From Eucommia ulmoides (lineage: Eukaryota > Streptophyta > Magnoliopsida > Garryales > Eucommiaceae), in NCBI GenBank assembly GCA_016647705.1, contig CM028335.1, positions 2,170,001 through 2,234,000 of the forward strand: DNA of 64,000 nucleotides, read 5' to 3'. Position numbers and translations under genes: made by a program. This document shows, piece after piece, positions 48,801-63,300 of this stretch. Below the pieces are notes generated by a model. The model was not told where the DNA came from. It ran no database searches and was given only the letters and a program-made list of their open reading frames with translations. The number at the start of each line of letters is the position of its first letter. The stretch's first letter is position 1.

Positions 48801-50004
48801 TCTTATTGACCTTTGTACTTTTCTTTGGTTGATTCATTTACAGCTATGAAACATTCAAGCCAATGCATAAAATGTGGAAAGACTACATAATGCGACTTAT
48901 TAAAAATGTCGGGTGAGATATTTTACTTTTCGACTTTTGTTGTGATACTGCATTCGGGCACATTCTTTTGCCTTGTCACATACTAGCATAGTAGTTAGTA
49001 CTTAGTAGTCTAATTATTCACTAGTGATCGTTACACTTGCTCTTGACAGGAAAAACCAGTTGTCACAATGTCTTCTCAGCGCCGACTTACATGGAGCAAT
49101 TATACTAGGTTAGACTCTCTCTCTCTCTCTCTCTCTCTCTCAAGCATGAATGTTTAACAATTGCGCATAAAAATAGATTGTCGAGTTCATCTACTCGTAT
49201 GTCCTTTTTTGTAGGATGTATATGTATGCCCCATTATGATGCATGCTTAACTATCTTTCTATTTTTGGCAGTTGGTCATTGTAAAATTGCGTCCTTCGTT
49301 GGAGTGAGCGGTATAATGATTCGTGAAACTTCAGAAGCATTTGGAATAATTACAAAAGATAATAAATTCCGAGGTAAGAACTTCAAATAACTAAGCTGTT
49401 TCCTTGTACTTAAATTTCCAAAGGACATGATGTTTTAGGTAGTGTTTGTAAACGGGAATTGGAGCCATGAAATAGGTGGCCTATCCAAACAAATTAGTCG
49501 AGGGGAGGGTAATTTTTTTAGGGAGTTTATTAGATATTTTATTATTCCGGGAGGGGGTATATAAACTTTTAAGGGCTTTTAGTTGATCTTTTTCTAATTT
49601 TTTTTGTTTTTCCTTCTTTTTTTGGGGGTGGAGGTAGCCCCCCTTGGATCCTTAGGTGGCATTTGGTTAGTGTTTCTACTTTTCTATTTCTACTTCCAAT
49701 AAACCGGGAAGGGAATTCTAAACGTCTTTTTGTACATTAATCTCAAAATTTTTGGAGCGGGAACAAAAATCAAGGAACGAAAACCGAATGCTACCTTAGT
49801 GTTGTACTTGTGAATGTTTGTTTGATAACATGAAATACTGAATAGAAGTAGATGTTTGAATGTGTTGGTATGAAGTTTGTCTGAATTTGTTTGGGGTTTT
49901 TTGCAGTTGTGCCTAAAAGGGGATCTGTTTTTATGCTTCAAGCCGACTGTTGGAAGGTCACATTACAAGGAGACAAGCTCGCTTCAAGAAATTTGGTCCC
50001 TTGA
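45819..50004 (+). CDS. POP4: Ribonuclease P/MRP protein subunit p29 (POP4/RPP29)
   Basis: Eight coding exons: 45819-46038, 47469-47504, 47677-47753, 47878-48146, 48844-48912, 49050-49108, 49272-49373, 49907-50004. Phases agree and give 309 residues. The protein is a core subunit of RNase P and RNase MRP, acting in tRNA 5'-end and rRNA maturation in the nucleus. The start follows QDQKKRTLDAIERRFALAE, typical of plant members. The C-terminal half is the Rpp29/UPF0086 Sm-like barrel: HKMWKDYIMRLIKNVGKNQL, LLSADLHGAIIL, SFVGVSGIMIRETSEAFGII, and the end VPKRGSVFMLQADCWKVTLQ, closing with GDKLASRNLVP. ATG 45819 is chosen because two adjacent ATGs lie there and the frame upstream has no ATG. A 36-bp micro-exon (47469-47504) encodes FSFSGYTS. 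Several introns contain foldback elements. Confidence 0.96.
47229..47341. mobile_element. Foldback MITE fragment in POP4 intron 1
   Basis: gggtggtgtttgtttagtgtttctacttctg and atcatgtttggtaacaaac match the left arm of the 53066-53515 family; the right arm is missing. Confidence 0.55.
48202..48677. mobile_element. 476-bp foldback element in POP4 intron 4
   Basis: gggttaattgctttttaccc and its inverse (gggggtaaaaggcaatcaaccc) are the ends, and inner arms with acccctctactttaaaaa/tttttaaagtagaggg pair well. The interior is related in reverse orientation to 41330-41660. No coding potential. Confidence 0.8.
49651..49799. mobile_element. 149-bp minimal foldback MITE in POP4 intron 7
   Basis: cttaggtggcatttggttag and aaaaccgaatgctaccttag are nearly perfect inverted ends. 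It is an internal-deletion derivative of the 53066-53515 family, retaining the shared words cttccaataaacc and tttgtacattaat. Confidence 0.75.
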
Positions 50005-50217
50005 TTTAACCTTTTCTGTATATTTTTCTTTTCTCAGTTGGTTGGGGAAATATGTTTTGAGGTCCTGAATTGTGTTCAGCTTTATTTTGAGGTTTTTTAT
50101 TTATTTATTTATTTATTTTTTAAAGCTATTAATCCAAATTTTGTAATTCATTATTTATTTAATTCACTCGGTACAATAATTTTTTGAGAAATCTAATAAT
50201 TATGTCAAAAGATGGGT

Positions 50218-50340
50218 TCGAGTCGTAGAAACAATCTCTTGCAAAAATAAAATAAGGTTGAGTAGACCTAAGTAGTCCGACTTTTCTCCGGATCTCGTGC
50301 ATAGCGAGAGTTTTGTAACACTGGGTTATACTTTTGTTAA
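50218..50340 (+). mobile_element. Degenerate Au SINE 3' of POP4
   Basis: gttcgagtcgtagaaacaatctcttgc, aataaggttgagtagacct, ttctccggatctcgtgcatagcgag and acactgggttatacttttg follow the Au SINE order with many changes. The head upstream of the B box is lost. Confidence 0.75.
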
Positions 50341-51083
50341 TAATTCTCTCAAAAGTTTAAAATTACCGGACAATGAGTTTATAATAATTTTACAATATAT
50401 TGAATTTGGATTTTTGAAACAAAATAAGAATAATAATAATAAATTGGCTTAAGGCTGCACTTGAGTAAGCTTATTATAAAAATTATATTATTAGATATAT
50501 TTTTTGTTATTAAAATTTAATAAATTTTAAAATTTTGCATACAAATATTGTCTATCCAAAAATAAAATAAAATTATACAATTAAAATTTTCATCTAAAAT
50601 AATTGTAAAATAAAAAATTTATAAATAATAAAATTTTAAAATCTTATCATTTATAAATTCTAAAAATATCAAATCCTTTACTCAAACACAACCTAATTAT
50701 TTGTGGAGGGTTGAATAACGGAGCCGAGCCGACGTTCGACGGGCCAGTATTGGGCCTAAATGTTTGTTAAAGGCCCAAAAAAAGTCCACATTGGACATAG
50801 CCATATCTTAAATTTTGGTCAAGTTACTGTTCAAGCATAAGCCAATTTGTTGAGTAATAATTACTTCAACCTTAAATATGCATAAAAACCCAAAATGACA
50901 TGCATAAATAACAAATACCATAATAATTACAGAAAAAAAAAATGTGTTTTTTAAAAAACATTCTTAAAAATTCAAACCCAAATATGATTTACCATAATTG
51001 TTTTAATAACATCCAAGTCATATACAAGAGTCCGTCTGTGGAATAATGAAAAGAAAAGGCCCTAAATCATAAACATATATACA
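50341..51083. other. Spacer between convergent POP4 and UPL4
   Basis: AT-rich sequence. About 50700-50800 has words agccgagccgac and gggcctaaatg resembling foldback-element arms. Nothing else recognised. Confidence 0.45.
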
Positions 51084-51112
51084 CCCCCCCATCCCCCACC
51101 CCACCCCACCCC
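51084..51112 (-). other. G-quadruplex motif, probably in the UPL4 3' UTR
   Basis: The plus strand has C runs of 7, 5, 4, 4 and 4 separated by one or two bases. The UPL4 sense strand therefore has five G tracts within 29 bases, about 270 bases after the stop. This is a strong G4 motif by pattern; transcript extent is not known. Confidence 0.6.
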
Positions 51113-51377
51113 AGAGAGTAGCTACTACTAGTACTACTATGCTAGCAAACTAGATTTAGCAGAGATTAATTTACACATTCCACCACGTTGGAACTCCAGA
51201 TTCCTCTTGTTCCCTATATGCAGAGTCAGTCAGCTTCCTTTTTCCAATTTAGCACCACCCCCACCGCCGCCAGCCGCTGGCGGCCAGTCAATTTTATCTA
51301 CACCGCCACCGCCACCTAGTGTGATAAATTTAAATATTCACAGTTCATCATCATATATAAACTTACTTTGGATTCAA

Positions 51378-54300
51378 TCATGAGAGGTGGAATGCTCCTT
51401 GGCCTTCTACAATAGCATACAACATTCTCTCTTTCATCCTCTCCTGCCAAACACCAAAATTAAATCAACAAATAATTGGGGATAGATATTAATAATAAGA
51501 AGAAAAAAAAAGGGTTTAGGGTTTAGGGATGAAGGAGAAAGCTGAAAGGGCCTACTTTTGAAGAGTAAGGAGGCAGCTTTAGATAGTTTGCACATGTCAT
51601 TACACTTGGGAGGTCTGCATCCACCAATCCACCACAATGCTGAAATCCAAAAATTAAAAAAACAAATAAATAAATAAGAACACAAAAACAAAAAAAAAAA
51701 AAAATTGAGGGGGGGGGGGGGGTGTTGGTGAAGGGTAATGGTTGGCAAGGCCATGTATAAATTATCCATTTTAGGTATAGTGATTATAGTTCCACCGACC
51801 ACTGTCGGCAGACCACCATCACGTTGAAGTAGTGGAATATAACAAAGGGTATTTTAGGTATTTTAATTACAATAGTAACTAACTTTATATTAACTTGTGT
51901 AAGTAATGGAATGTTAAAAAAAGGGTATTTTAGGTATTTCAATTACAATTTTAAATATTTAATCAGTGTAAAGTAGCGAAAAGAATGTAACGATAAGTAT
52001 TTGAAATTAAAACTGAAACTAAATTTATATGAATTAGTGTAAAGTGCAAAGTAACGGAATATAACAAAGGATATGTTATAAGCATTTTAATATTTTTTGA
52101 ACTAGTTGAAATAGTGGAATGTAACAAAGATAAAATCGTCGAGAAAAATCGAAAGGACTAAAATTCAAGTTGCAAAAAGACCGCAAATCAAGGCATGAAA
52201 ACGTAATATGGGAGCCACCATCAAAATCCCCACCCCCAACCCCTGCCCACCTCACCCACCCACAAAAAAAAATGATTTTTAGGTCGAATTTACCTTGCGA
52301 ACAATTGTTAATTTAGGGTTGAGAGATGCCAGTCCTCCTGGAGGGAGCCGAGGTGCCCCGGTCACAAATTGCAGGAAAGCTCTTTGTTGTGCACGCTCAA
52401 ACTCTCGCATAATTTCAAGCAACTGCAATTTGCAAGTGAAAAATAAACAGTATATATAAAGACGTAAATGGGAGTCAGAAAGAGGAAGAAATACTTGAAA
52501 AAAACTACTGACATATATGATGTGAGAGCTGCTCGCTGTGTATCCATGATCAAACTTGATGTGGTCCAGAAGATCGGTTGGCTACAAGAAGAACAAGAAT
52601 ATTTGTCATTAATAAGACCAGTTAGGTAAGGCAGCATTTGGAAGTAAAAAATTTGCGGGCTTGGAGTTGGAATTTAGAATTGAACGCTCAACGCATGTGG
52701 TAACAAAATTGAAAACGTATATGCATTCATTTCTAATTCCAGTTCCTTGAAACCAAACGCTGCGTAAAGGGAATTTCAGATTTCAATTTTTGATCAAATG
52801 AGTATATACATACATTCCAGCATTCACGTTCTCCACATAGTAAATGTTCTAGCTCTTCCTCCGTGAAAATCTGTATATGTCTTATAGGGAAAACCTGAAG
52901 AATGAAGAACATGTTTCATTGGCCGAACTTTAAAAGATATTACGAAAATTCAGATTCATTTATCATACTTTCTCCAAAAGCAGAATTTGCTCATATTGAA
53001 CAATTACCCTAAAAAAAACCAAAAAACAAAAAAAGATATTCCAATCTACCTACAGACAGTATATAAGGTGGTGTTTGGTTAATGTTTTTGTTTTTCTGTT
53101 TATAATTCTAATAAATTGGGATTGGGTGGGATGAGAATTCTATTTCCGTTCTAGATTATTCAAGAAATAGAAACATGTTTGGTAACGACCACTTGTCCTA
53201 AAATTGTTTCTTTTAATTTATGAGAACATAAACAAGAAACACGTTTGGTTGCAGTGTTGGTGGTGGCCGGCGGGGTGGTGGCGGTGGCTTGCGGGTGGGG
53301 GTGGTGGCTGGCAGGAATAGTTTTGTGTAAGTAAATAGGAATCAACATTTTTTTGTTTCTCAGATTCTTAAGGAATTCAAGAAATAGTCGCAACTTACTC
53401 CCAAAATTTTGGGAATAGAAACATGTTTACCGAACACGTTTTTGTACATTAATCCCAAAATTTTGGGAGCGGGAACATGAATCAGGGAATAAAAACAGTA
53501 ACCAAATGGGGCCTAAAGTTTCTGCTCTGCATTTGTCAGCCTATAATAATAAAATCATGCCATTATGAGCAAGGTCTCTAGTACATGAAAAGCATAAATA
53601 ATTCAATACAAAGAGATTTTTCATGTTGCCCAAGACTAATAATTACAAGCATAAACCACTTTAAATCACTAATTTGAAGAACAAATTATATAATTTCATG
53701 CCATGAAAAATCCCAATTCTCAACCGACTGGTTTCTCATTATGCATGGAAAAAGACTATTTGTAATGGCACAAACCTGATCAAACCCCGATTTAAATGCT
53801 TCCAATTGTCTGGAAATTCCAGAATTAATAGTTGCATCGGCAATAAGTGAAACATATTCCTCCAAGTTACTCATATTCACCTAGAAAAAAACAACAAAAA
53901 AAGAAAAGAAAAAATGAGTTAGCTCTATAATCTATCAAAATTTAAAATCTTGAAAAAATCACGGGCAAACAGAAGCATAAAGAACCAACCATCTTGGAAT
54001 CAGCTTCAGGCTTAAGAAGGTAATCAGGATATCCAGGAAGAGTAAAATCAAGGCAAAGATCCTCAATTCTCGTGTTTCGGAAGTTCAAATCATGTTCTAG
54101 TATTGATTCTTCACAGAGAGATTCCAAATATCTTTTCCTTTCGACAATAGCAAGAAACTCTATAATAACCCTACCAAGTTCAGGATCAAATGATTGAATA
54201 TCATACACAGTGAGTTCCTGTGCAATCGATTGAAAAAGAAAAACATGAGGATAAACATTATAATTAACAGTAATAAGGAAAATGCACAACAGATCAAAGA

Positions 54301-57300
54301 AACATAAGGATTTTGGAGAGGAAGATAATATTTTGATATTATGTTCTATATTTTCTACAATAAGGTTTTACACTCCCTATTATATAGCCATAACGGTGTG
54401 GTAAATTAGGAAGAATATTACCATAATGAATGGGACAGTAAAAAGAAAAAGGAAGCTACCAAATTGGTCAACATGACTTAAGTACTGAATACTAAATAAT
54501 ACATTAATGTAAATATTAAATATTCCGACAGAAACAAATAAGACTAGAGGTGTACCTGTCCGAGAATTACTTTACAGAAGGCTTTAGACAACGGGATATC
54601 CAAAACCCTTCCGTCTTGAAGAGCCTTTGCCACAACCTGTCCCAGGAGAACAAACTTTTTGGTCACTTCCGAAAATTCTATGCCACCACATGTACTCACT
54701 GCAGACGACCATGGGCGGGGGAAGAGTCCAAGAGTAGACACCAGAATATTAGAATGCTCGTCGTCCACAAATTTCATGGAGGTCAATGGCATATTATCTT
54801 CTCTCCACATACCCAGGCCAGGCTTTTGGAACTCGTGACTGACTAGCGTATAGAATTCCAAAGTGGGACCCAGACCCGTACCAACTTCTTCATCATATTC
54901 CACCTCAAGTAGACCTTTTTCACGGGCATGGATGTCCATCATACGGGTTGCGGAGGCCAAAATTTGATCTCGGTAAACCAAAAACTTTTTACGAGGCAAG
55001 GCACCATGGCTTTGCTGCCTGCTGCTATTTCGCCCTCCTGAATTATTATGTGACGATGATGGATGAGGCTGAATATGCTGCTGACCAAATGCTGCCAACT
55101 TGAAATACTTGCATCTAGTATCGAAAGCAAATAAAAAAGGGCACGAATCCATTAATTTGGTACACCATGCAGGCAATCCACCAACAGACACAACCAAAGC
55201 GTCCCGTATTTGCTGTTCCAGTTTTTCTGTCAATTTATTGCTTACGAACTCATTCTGCTGGAAGTCAGTAACTGGAACCTTTAACTTATCGAAACTATCT
55301 ATTTTCCCTTCAGCAAAAGCATATATTCTCTCACGGCACATCAGATGAAATCTGAACTTGCTCATGCCTTCCAAACATTTAAGCAGAAACAAGATATCAT
55401 ATGCTGGACTACACTTTTCCAAAACAGAAGCAAGTTCAGAAGAAAACATTCCAGATAAAATCGGAGTGTAGCACCAATTTTTCTCAGCTTTCTTCAAAAC
55501 AGAAGAACATTGAACCTGATGATGAGGACAACTTTGTTCTGGTTTCACAGCTCTCCTGTATGTTACCCTGTATACTTGACTCCAAAATTTAGCATTTCTA
55601 CCCATATCATGTTCTACTTTCATTTGTTGTTGGAGAATTGCTTGATATAGAGTCAACGACTTGTCCATCGGTTGCCCTTCTATGTAAAATAGCAACTTTG
55701 GTAAATCACTTCCGTTGCTACAAGTTTGAGGATACTTGTTGCTCAAGCTACTCTCCTCTGACACAAACTTGCAATCCTCCTGCCCCACAGACTCCTAAAT
55801 TGAAAGAAAATAAGAAAAATAAAGATGATGTAAGGTTAAAATACACTACGTACTAAAAGCTGTACAATATTATGAAAGGGAACACAGAGAGACGCACATC
55901 CCATCGAAGATTACAAGAACATCCAAATTATAAGTACACAGATACCAAAAATGCCCGATAAAGGAAGAAGCATGACCCTTAAATAATTTCACAAGAAAAA
56001 AAGGATTTTATGCTGCATCAGACTGACAAGCAGAAACTCATGCATGAACAAGGATGGATCAACTTACATTACGTAATTCGCCTATACTTGTGGATTCATC
56101 AGCTGTCTGCCTTGAATCAGCTGCTTCTCCAGGTGCAGCTTCTGATAAATTACGCATGTCCTCCTGCACAAAAACAAAAGCAAAGTTTAACAGAATTTTA
56201 TCATATCTAGTCAAAGGAAACAAAAGAGTGAGCCGTTGGTAGGTGGGATTTGGAAAGGGGAGCACATGCATCATTGTTCCACCATGTTGGAAATGAACTA
56301 TATGACAAAAACCTGCATTCGATACCCTTCAGCAAGCATGCTCTCCAATTCCATAAAATATGGAATTTTGCCTTGTGCACCGCTCCCACCTGAAGCTAAA
56401 TGAGAGCACTCCTGTTCAAAGTAAATCCTAGCTGTCAATGCTGATGTTGATGCTGATGCTGTGGAGTCTCTTTTGTTTACAACTCTAGGCAACAAGTATC
56501 TTTCAATTTCATCCAAATGTGAAAAAGGGTCAACCGTAACAACATCTTTGGAGTAATCACTTAGAGATGCCTCTCCCTCTTCCCTCACAAATTGAACTCT
56601 CAAACATGCATGTTGTGTGCAACGTCCATATGGGACAGTAGCGTATGAGCTCCTGGGTCTAGAAAAATGGCTCAAATTTACAGGAAAATTTTCCACAGAA
56701 CCTAGTGCGTTTTTCAGTCTATGAATTAGCAGTATTGCAGGGCAGTCCTCTGTGGGAAAGTCAGGAGAAGACAGAAGCAGTTTTCCGAACACCTCAAATC
56801 TCTTCTCAATGATAAATATTTGATTAGATTCAACACCACCATCTAGATTTTCGTTGAGATATTGACCATTGGAGAGGTAAGTCATCAGCGCTTTCACTAT
56901 TCCACTCTCAACGAATTCAAACGTGGAAATATAGTCTCTTCCACTAAGCTGCGACACAATTTGACGCAATATACAACATAGTTCTTCTTCATGGTGCGTG
57001 GAAGCATCACTTTTTATAGGCATGTTCACTAGCTCAGTTAATTTGGCGGAGATCAATTTGAATTTCTGATGTACATCTGTCAATCCATCCTCGGGATTTG
57101 GTAATTCTGTGGCAAAGTAACTGGTCCGTATATGCTTTGCAAGATCATGAATAGAATCTTTATTAAGCCTGCAAGTACCCGGGTCTGAAACTGATAAAGA
57201 GCGATCAGTATCAAATGCGTAACATAAACATCTCATGACATCTCTTCCAGCAGTCTTTCTACTTGCATCTAATGACATCTGGATGCTATTGAACATTGGA

Positions 57301-60300
57301 AATGTGAAATGTGAACAATTCTCAGGCATAAAAATGGCATCAACAGCAAAAATGACACCTTCTTTAATGAAAGAGTTTAAGAAAGTATCAGACAGCTTTT
57401 CCAGGATAGTATCAACAATCTGAAGGGCTAATATTAGCACATGGTGATCCTTCCGTGTGAAAACGCCAGCCAAAAAGCTGCAGTATGATATACAAGAGAG
57501 TTGTCAGCCTAGGAATTATTTGCTACATGGAGGATTAGAAGGAAGATAAAACGACATTTTAACCTTGAAATGTTGGTGCTATTTAGCAATTTAAGAAGCC
57601 CCCCAGATTTGCTGAAGTAAACTATCTTGTTGATGACGGATAGACAGCAATAACAAACATATAAATTTGCACCAGAATCAACCACCTGTTTCAGGACAGA
57701 TCTCAACTATTTAGTAAGCCTTAAGAACACACACACACACACATATATATATATAAGTTAAGACCATCAACAAACCAACCTGGATTAACACAGGAAGTAA
57801 ATCCATCCCAAGCTTTTCCAAAAAATCAGGCCGATTAACTAGAAGGGCCTCCTTTTCTGATGCTACTGGAACATCTTTATCTCTGGAAACAGCAGGGAGA
57901 AGCTCATTCAATAGCTTTAAAACTTCATGCACCTAAAGGAAGACGATGCATCAGTTCCTTGAGCTCTACTGTGAAGTTATGGATATTATACAAGACTAGC
58001 ACGATATATACCAAACTCTAAAATCATGCCTATTGCGGTCCAACAACTACAAGTAGATAAATTATCAGGACGCTTTAATCAGGATAAGGTACCACAACAA
58101 CAAAAACAACAATCTATGTAGCTACCAAAAGTTGGCTCGAGAGAGCAATCTCCTCTCCATCCAATTGGATATTAAGTCTATGATTTTTTACTTTCTCAAA
58201 TCTACCTCCCGTACTTAATCCCACCACCCCACCCCTCCTGCAAAAAAATGGTCTACCTGTTGGTCTTGTAACACCTTCTGAATTCTAAATTGAAAACCTA
58301 TTTAGAATAAAACTCTATTTATAGGTCTACAACATATATATCCGAACTCCAAAAATTTTGACTTATTTTTCTCATCGTGTCTTCCATTAGTATTCAGTAC
58401 TAATACTATTATTTCCAGTATATATACCTTTCTTACTTTATCTTGTTTTAAATTACCACTCATTCATCTTATTCACACACATTATGCTGCTTCTTAGAAG
58501 CACGACACTAATCTATATAACATCATCTGCTCTCTCATGAACACAAATGAGAACCACACTTTTCACTTTAACCACTTATTCCAGGATGATTTTCATATCT
58601 TAGTCTATACTTTGTCAATCTCTCCCTGAGACAGAATTTCACTGTATAACTTAAAGTTCTATTCCACAATAGCTCATATGACTTTAAATGTCACATTTGA
58701 TGTCTTCGTCTATACTTTATCAAGATGTATAATATATGACCTAATGCTACCTAGAATGTCATACTTTCATCAATTTGGGATCGTGTGCACTTTAATCAGT
58801 AATATGGACAGTGGGGCTGATCTTAGATGGCTCACTCTTTCATGGTTTGCTTGGATTCCATATTTGTTTAGATTACATCCTTTGTTCATAATTTATTTTA
58901 CACGGGAATACTAATAGGAGCAATTTTACAAAGTGAAGAAGAACATATAATGAAACTGTTTAGTCAATATTTCCTTCTCTCCTTGTTTCTTAAAAAAAAA
59001 CTAACTATTGATACGATGTTCCTAAAATTTTCACGATAAAGATATAATTGCTTCAATAATTATAGTGTCTGAATGCCAACATGGCATGATATATCTCTTT
59101 TGGTTGTTGGTTCAAACAGAATACAAATTACAACTAAATTGAATATATAGTTATAAACCGATCACTGAGAAGTAAATAGCACATTAATTATTGAGGTTTC
59201 TTTTACTATTTGACTCGCAAGGAATTTTAACCCAAGATCTAATTATGAATGAAACCTTCCCAATAACTGAAGACATCTTTCTCATTTTTTATGGAAAATC
59301 ATATTTGAGGTGAGATTTACAAAATCAGGAAGCTAACTTTCCCATTTCCAGGATCCTCTTTCCCTCCCAATAACTGAAGACATCTTTCTCATTTTTTTAT
59401 GGAAAATCATATTAGAGGTGAGATTTACAAAATCAGGAAGCTAACTTTCCCATTTCCAGGATCCTATTATTCACTAGACTTAACGATCCAGATCAAAGGA
59501 GAACCTTCATCAGGAAGGCAAGAACCAAATCGTGGTTCATGCCTGCATGGCAATACCAGGAATTAGGTAACCCTTTCACAACTAATATGTTTTGTTCCTA
59601 AGAAAGTTTGTCCAATTTTGAATGCTATTCATTTTAATTGAGGTAGTAAAATATTTGTGTAGTATAAATGTCACATTGTACTCTATTTGTCACTCTCTTT
59701 CAAAGTTTTATAGTATGACTTTGACACGTCTTTCTCCAATCATTCTACGCTTTCTTATTCCTCAAGATGTTTAGAGCTCAATTAACTACTCTATCCAAGT
59801 ATCTAGTAAATTGTTTTATACATTACAAGGATTCTAGCCCGAACCTGCAAGTCTTCGACTTTAATCTCTTAAATGGTAATCCTCAATTTAGATATACTAA
59901 TGATCTGACCGTATCTTTAACACCTAGTCTAAGTTTAACAATGTGTTCTGAGTATGAGTCATCAATATTAGTCTCACTATTTATTTATTATTTATAAAAA
60001 TCCACCAACATTCTTCTATGTAGTATATACTCATTCACTAGACATTTTGGTTTTTTTAGTTTATCACACCAAACATTACTGAAACATCTTTTCTACTTTT
60101 CTCGTAGCTTAGAAAATTGTGTATAGATTTATACCTCCATCTTTGTTGAGAAAATTGAGACATAGTACGGCCTAGATTGCGGCTCCCTAATAGCTCATCA
60201 GCGACCAAACTAAGATAGTTGAGATAAACTATCCTCGTAAAAACGCTCATCTCATATATGACTCTAGTAGTTTTTTCTATTTATTCTTTGAAATTGTCAG

Positions 60301-63300
60301 CATGCTTTAACTTCTATTAGAAGCCTAGAAACAAACAAATGCTAACCCATCTAACAACAACATGCAATGTGACCGAGAAGAAAAAGAAACAACTTGCAAA
60401 GTCAAGTAGGCTATAAGTATAAGTAACGCCTTTGTTGAAATAAATAAATACAAGAGATATAAATAAATAAATCTGTAAGTAATGTCACGTTATGCTCAGT
60501 GTCAACTCCTTAAGAATCTCTTACAACAACCTAATACAATATGTAATCCCTATTATCTGATGGTGATTTCGGGAAGCTAGAAAATCATTAAAAACAATTT
60601 CCCATAATCTAAATTGCATATTTCCGAAATAGTTATAATAAGTGGGTGCTTTTAGCATTGACAACTCCTCTATGAAATTGACATATTGATCATCCTGGTA
60701 TAATGATCTGGTACATGAAGATCCATGTCTCAGCTTTTTGTCTAAAATAAAAAAGGCAAGATTGTACGAGGGAGCAATTAGAGGAAACCCACAAACCTTA
60801 ATTGTCAAATCAAATTCCACCCGGTCCAAGTTTTCATTAATAACCTTTTTAAGGTTGTTACTTGGCAACAAGTCAACTGAACATGGAATTACGAAATACT
60901 ACATCATCCTTTATTCTTATAGTTTTCAATTGCAGTGATGGACCATTGAAATTTATCCGAAGAGCTTAAGTGAGAATGACCATGATTAATTTTTGTCAAA
61001 AATTGTTAATGAACTGGTGCATGAACTTTATTAATATACCTCAATGCATAGATGGTACAATCTATCAATCAGACCATAAAACACAGTGTCATAATTCACA
61101 CAACGTTGTTGAAGTTGAACGATTTCGAATAAGGGTAATTGAGGGGTAACAGTTGCAATTCACCTTAAAAAGATAGCCGGTGAAATAATAGGTCGTTGGA
61201 AGCAGTCTAGATATGCTAAAACCTTTTCAATTCCTCTTAATATTACTCCCTCCGTTCCAAATTTATTGTTACATTTGACTTTGCACAAAATTTTAGGTAG
61301 TGTTTGAAAACTTTTTATTTTACTATATTGCCCTTGTTGCTCCAGTAGTGTTAAAGTGATAAAACTTTTTTGAAATTTTAATATGTGGTGGAGAAAAGGG
61401 TTATTTTGGAGAAAGTGAAAATATAATTGTTAAAAAAGAAAAGGTGCAATTAATTTGAGACATCCTTAAAAGGAAAGTAGGACAATCAATTTGGGACAAA
61501 GGAGTATATAATTTAGGAGCACATTATCGACTATCTAACAGCTCTTATATACAGGAGATGGAACTTTTCGCATTCCTTCTCAATATCTTTAGATGCACAA
61601 GAGTACTGTTATGAGTTCTCGTTTTATGCAAGCCTCAGATATAATTTTCTTTGGACTTGTAAATGACAGTATAATGTTTCATTTCAAATATAGCTGTCCA
61701 TTTAATTATACTCTACAAATCATGTCCCTAACTTCAAAAGGCTATAAGTATACAAAAAGCAACGAGAAGTAGATACGGAAAAGAAGGAAAATGTTGCATT
61801 ACAACTAAAATAAGATTTTTTTTAAGGAAAGGGTGCTGACCTGGTAGCAATGCCCATCACCCATTGATGGAGAAGGCATATGCAAGACTTCCTTCAATAT
61901 GAAGCTTATATTAAGTTCAAAGAGTATCCGGACAGCAGCAATAGAACCAGAAGCAAGTTTGACAAGTAAACCTATCAGACCCTGGCAATATTATAAAGTA
62001 ATTGAAATATTATCGAGAGGAGGCAGGGTGTATAAAACAGCTACGGCTTAAAAATAAACATAAAATTTTGCATACAGTGAAGATTGGTTGGGATAAAGGT
62101 GTCCGCGTATTCAACTCTATGAGATGTGCCACTTGATAAGGCAGATCATGCTTGCAAAGTTCATCCAGCATCTCAGAGGAGTGACAAACACGCTCCGCTA
62201 TCTTTATTAGGCAAGTAGCCACATTTTCAACAAGCTGAATGAGCATAAAGAAATGAACAAAAAAATGTCAAAAATCAATATACAAAATTGTTTTATGCAG
62301 AAAAAGTGAGAAAGTGGAGAGAACGCATTGTATTGTACATAAAATACCTGTCTATCCTCATACTGAAGAAGCTTACACAGTATCGGTACTGCCTCCATGA
62401 AAGGAGAAGGACTTTCAGACGGAAGTTTCTTGCATATGTTAACCACAGTAGAAAGTGCAACCCTCTAATGCAAGTAAAAGCAAAAAAACAAACAAAAAAT
62501 AAAATAGTTCAAAATCGAGCATCAGAAAACATGTCCAATGAATTATTCCCTCTCAGTTGCAGAAAGACCGAAACAAAAATATTTATAAAAAATCACCTGC
62601 ACACTAGTTGAGAAGAAATCGATATAACTCAGAACAGCCATAATTGCACCAGAATGTAAGCATGCAAGTGGTTGCTCACGCGAAATTTTCTCTAATGCTT
62701 GCAAGCACTACATTGAAGACCAACAACCATATCATACAAATGTTATTCGTGAAATATGACACACACACACACACATATATATAGTCATGTTTCGGAAATG
62801 TAAGTGCATACTTGTTCAGCGACATCAAAGTACTCAATGTCCATTAATCTTTGACACACAGCAGGAACCACGTCATGTCTAACAAGAAACGCCGAGGAAC
62901 GTGGATGAACATCACAGAGATAAGTTATAGCCCTGATAGCTAACAGTATTACATCAGGATTGTTTGCATGACTTGCCAATTTTACCAGTATAGGAGATAA
63001 CGAGTCAGCCACCATGCTCGGTAATGAACTATCGCTACAAAAGGATAATAATTCGCAGAGCTCAGTGAGAGCAGCCAACTTTCCTGATTGATCGGCTTCT
63101 TCACTTAAAGTTGACAAGACCCTCTTGAACTTCCCATGATCACCTGAAGATTGCCTGGGCTGATAGCCCCGGAAGCTGTAATCAGAATCACACGAGCCAT
63201 ATGCAGAGTCCTTCTCACCTTCCCCAGTTGTATCAGAATTCGATGATGATACATCCGTGTCATGTTCATGGGGTTCGTGAGTCGAATTTGTGGAATTTAT

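Larger units (their letters stand above)
57933..61840. other. 3.9-kb UPL4 intron 5
   Basis: It joins exon 5 (ending GHCYQ) to exon 6 (starting VHEVLKL), matching the continuous family sequence, so no exon is missing. It contains the 107-bp duplication (59258-59465) and the Stowaway MITE (61246-61504). The rest is AT-rich. Short frames (58678-58914, 59767-59997, 60056-60250, 60521-60871) show no domain. Confidence 0.8.

Noticed and set aside
51434-51802. 122-codon minus-strand frame before the UPL4 end
   Set aside because: It crosses UPL4 exons 16 and 17 in a different frame and includes the intron with a poly-G run; a shadow of the real gene.
60056-60871. Frames in UPL4 intron 5 considered as LINE reverse-transcriptase remnants
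   Set aside because: No RT motif (for example F/Y-A-D-D) or poly(A) end could be found; left as unexplained intron DNA.
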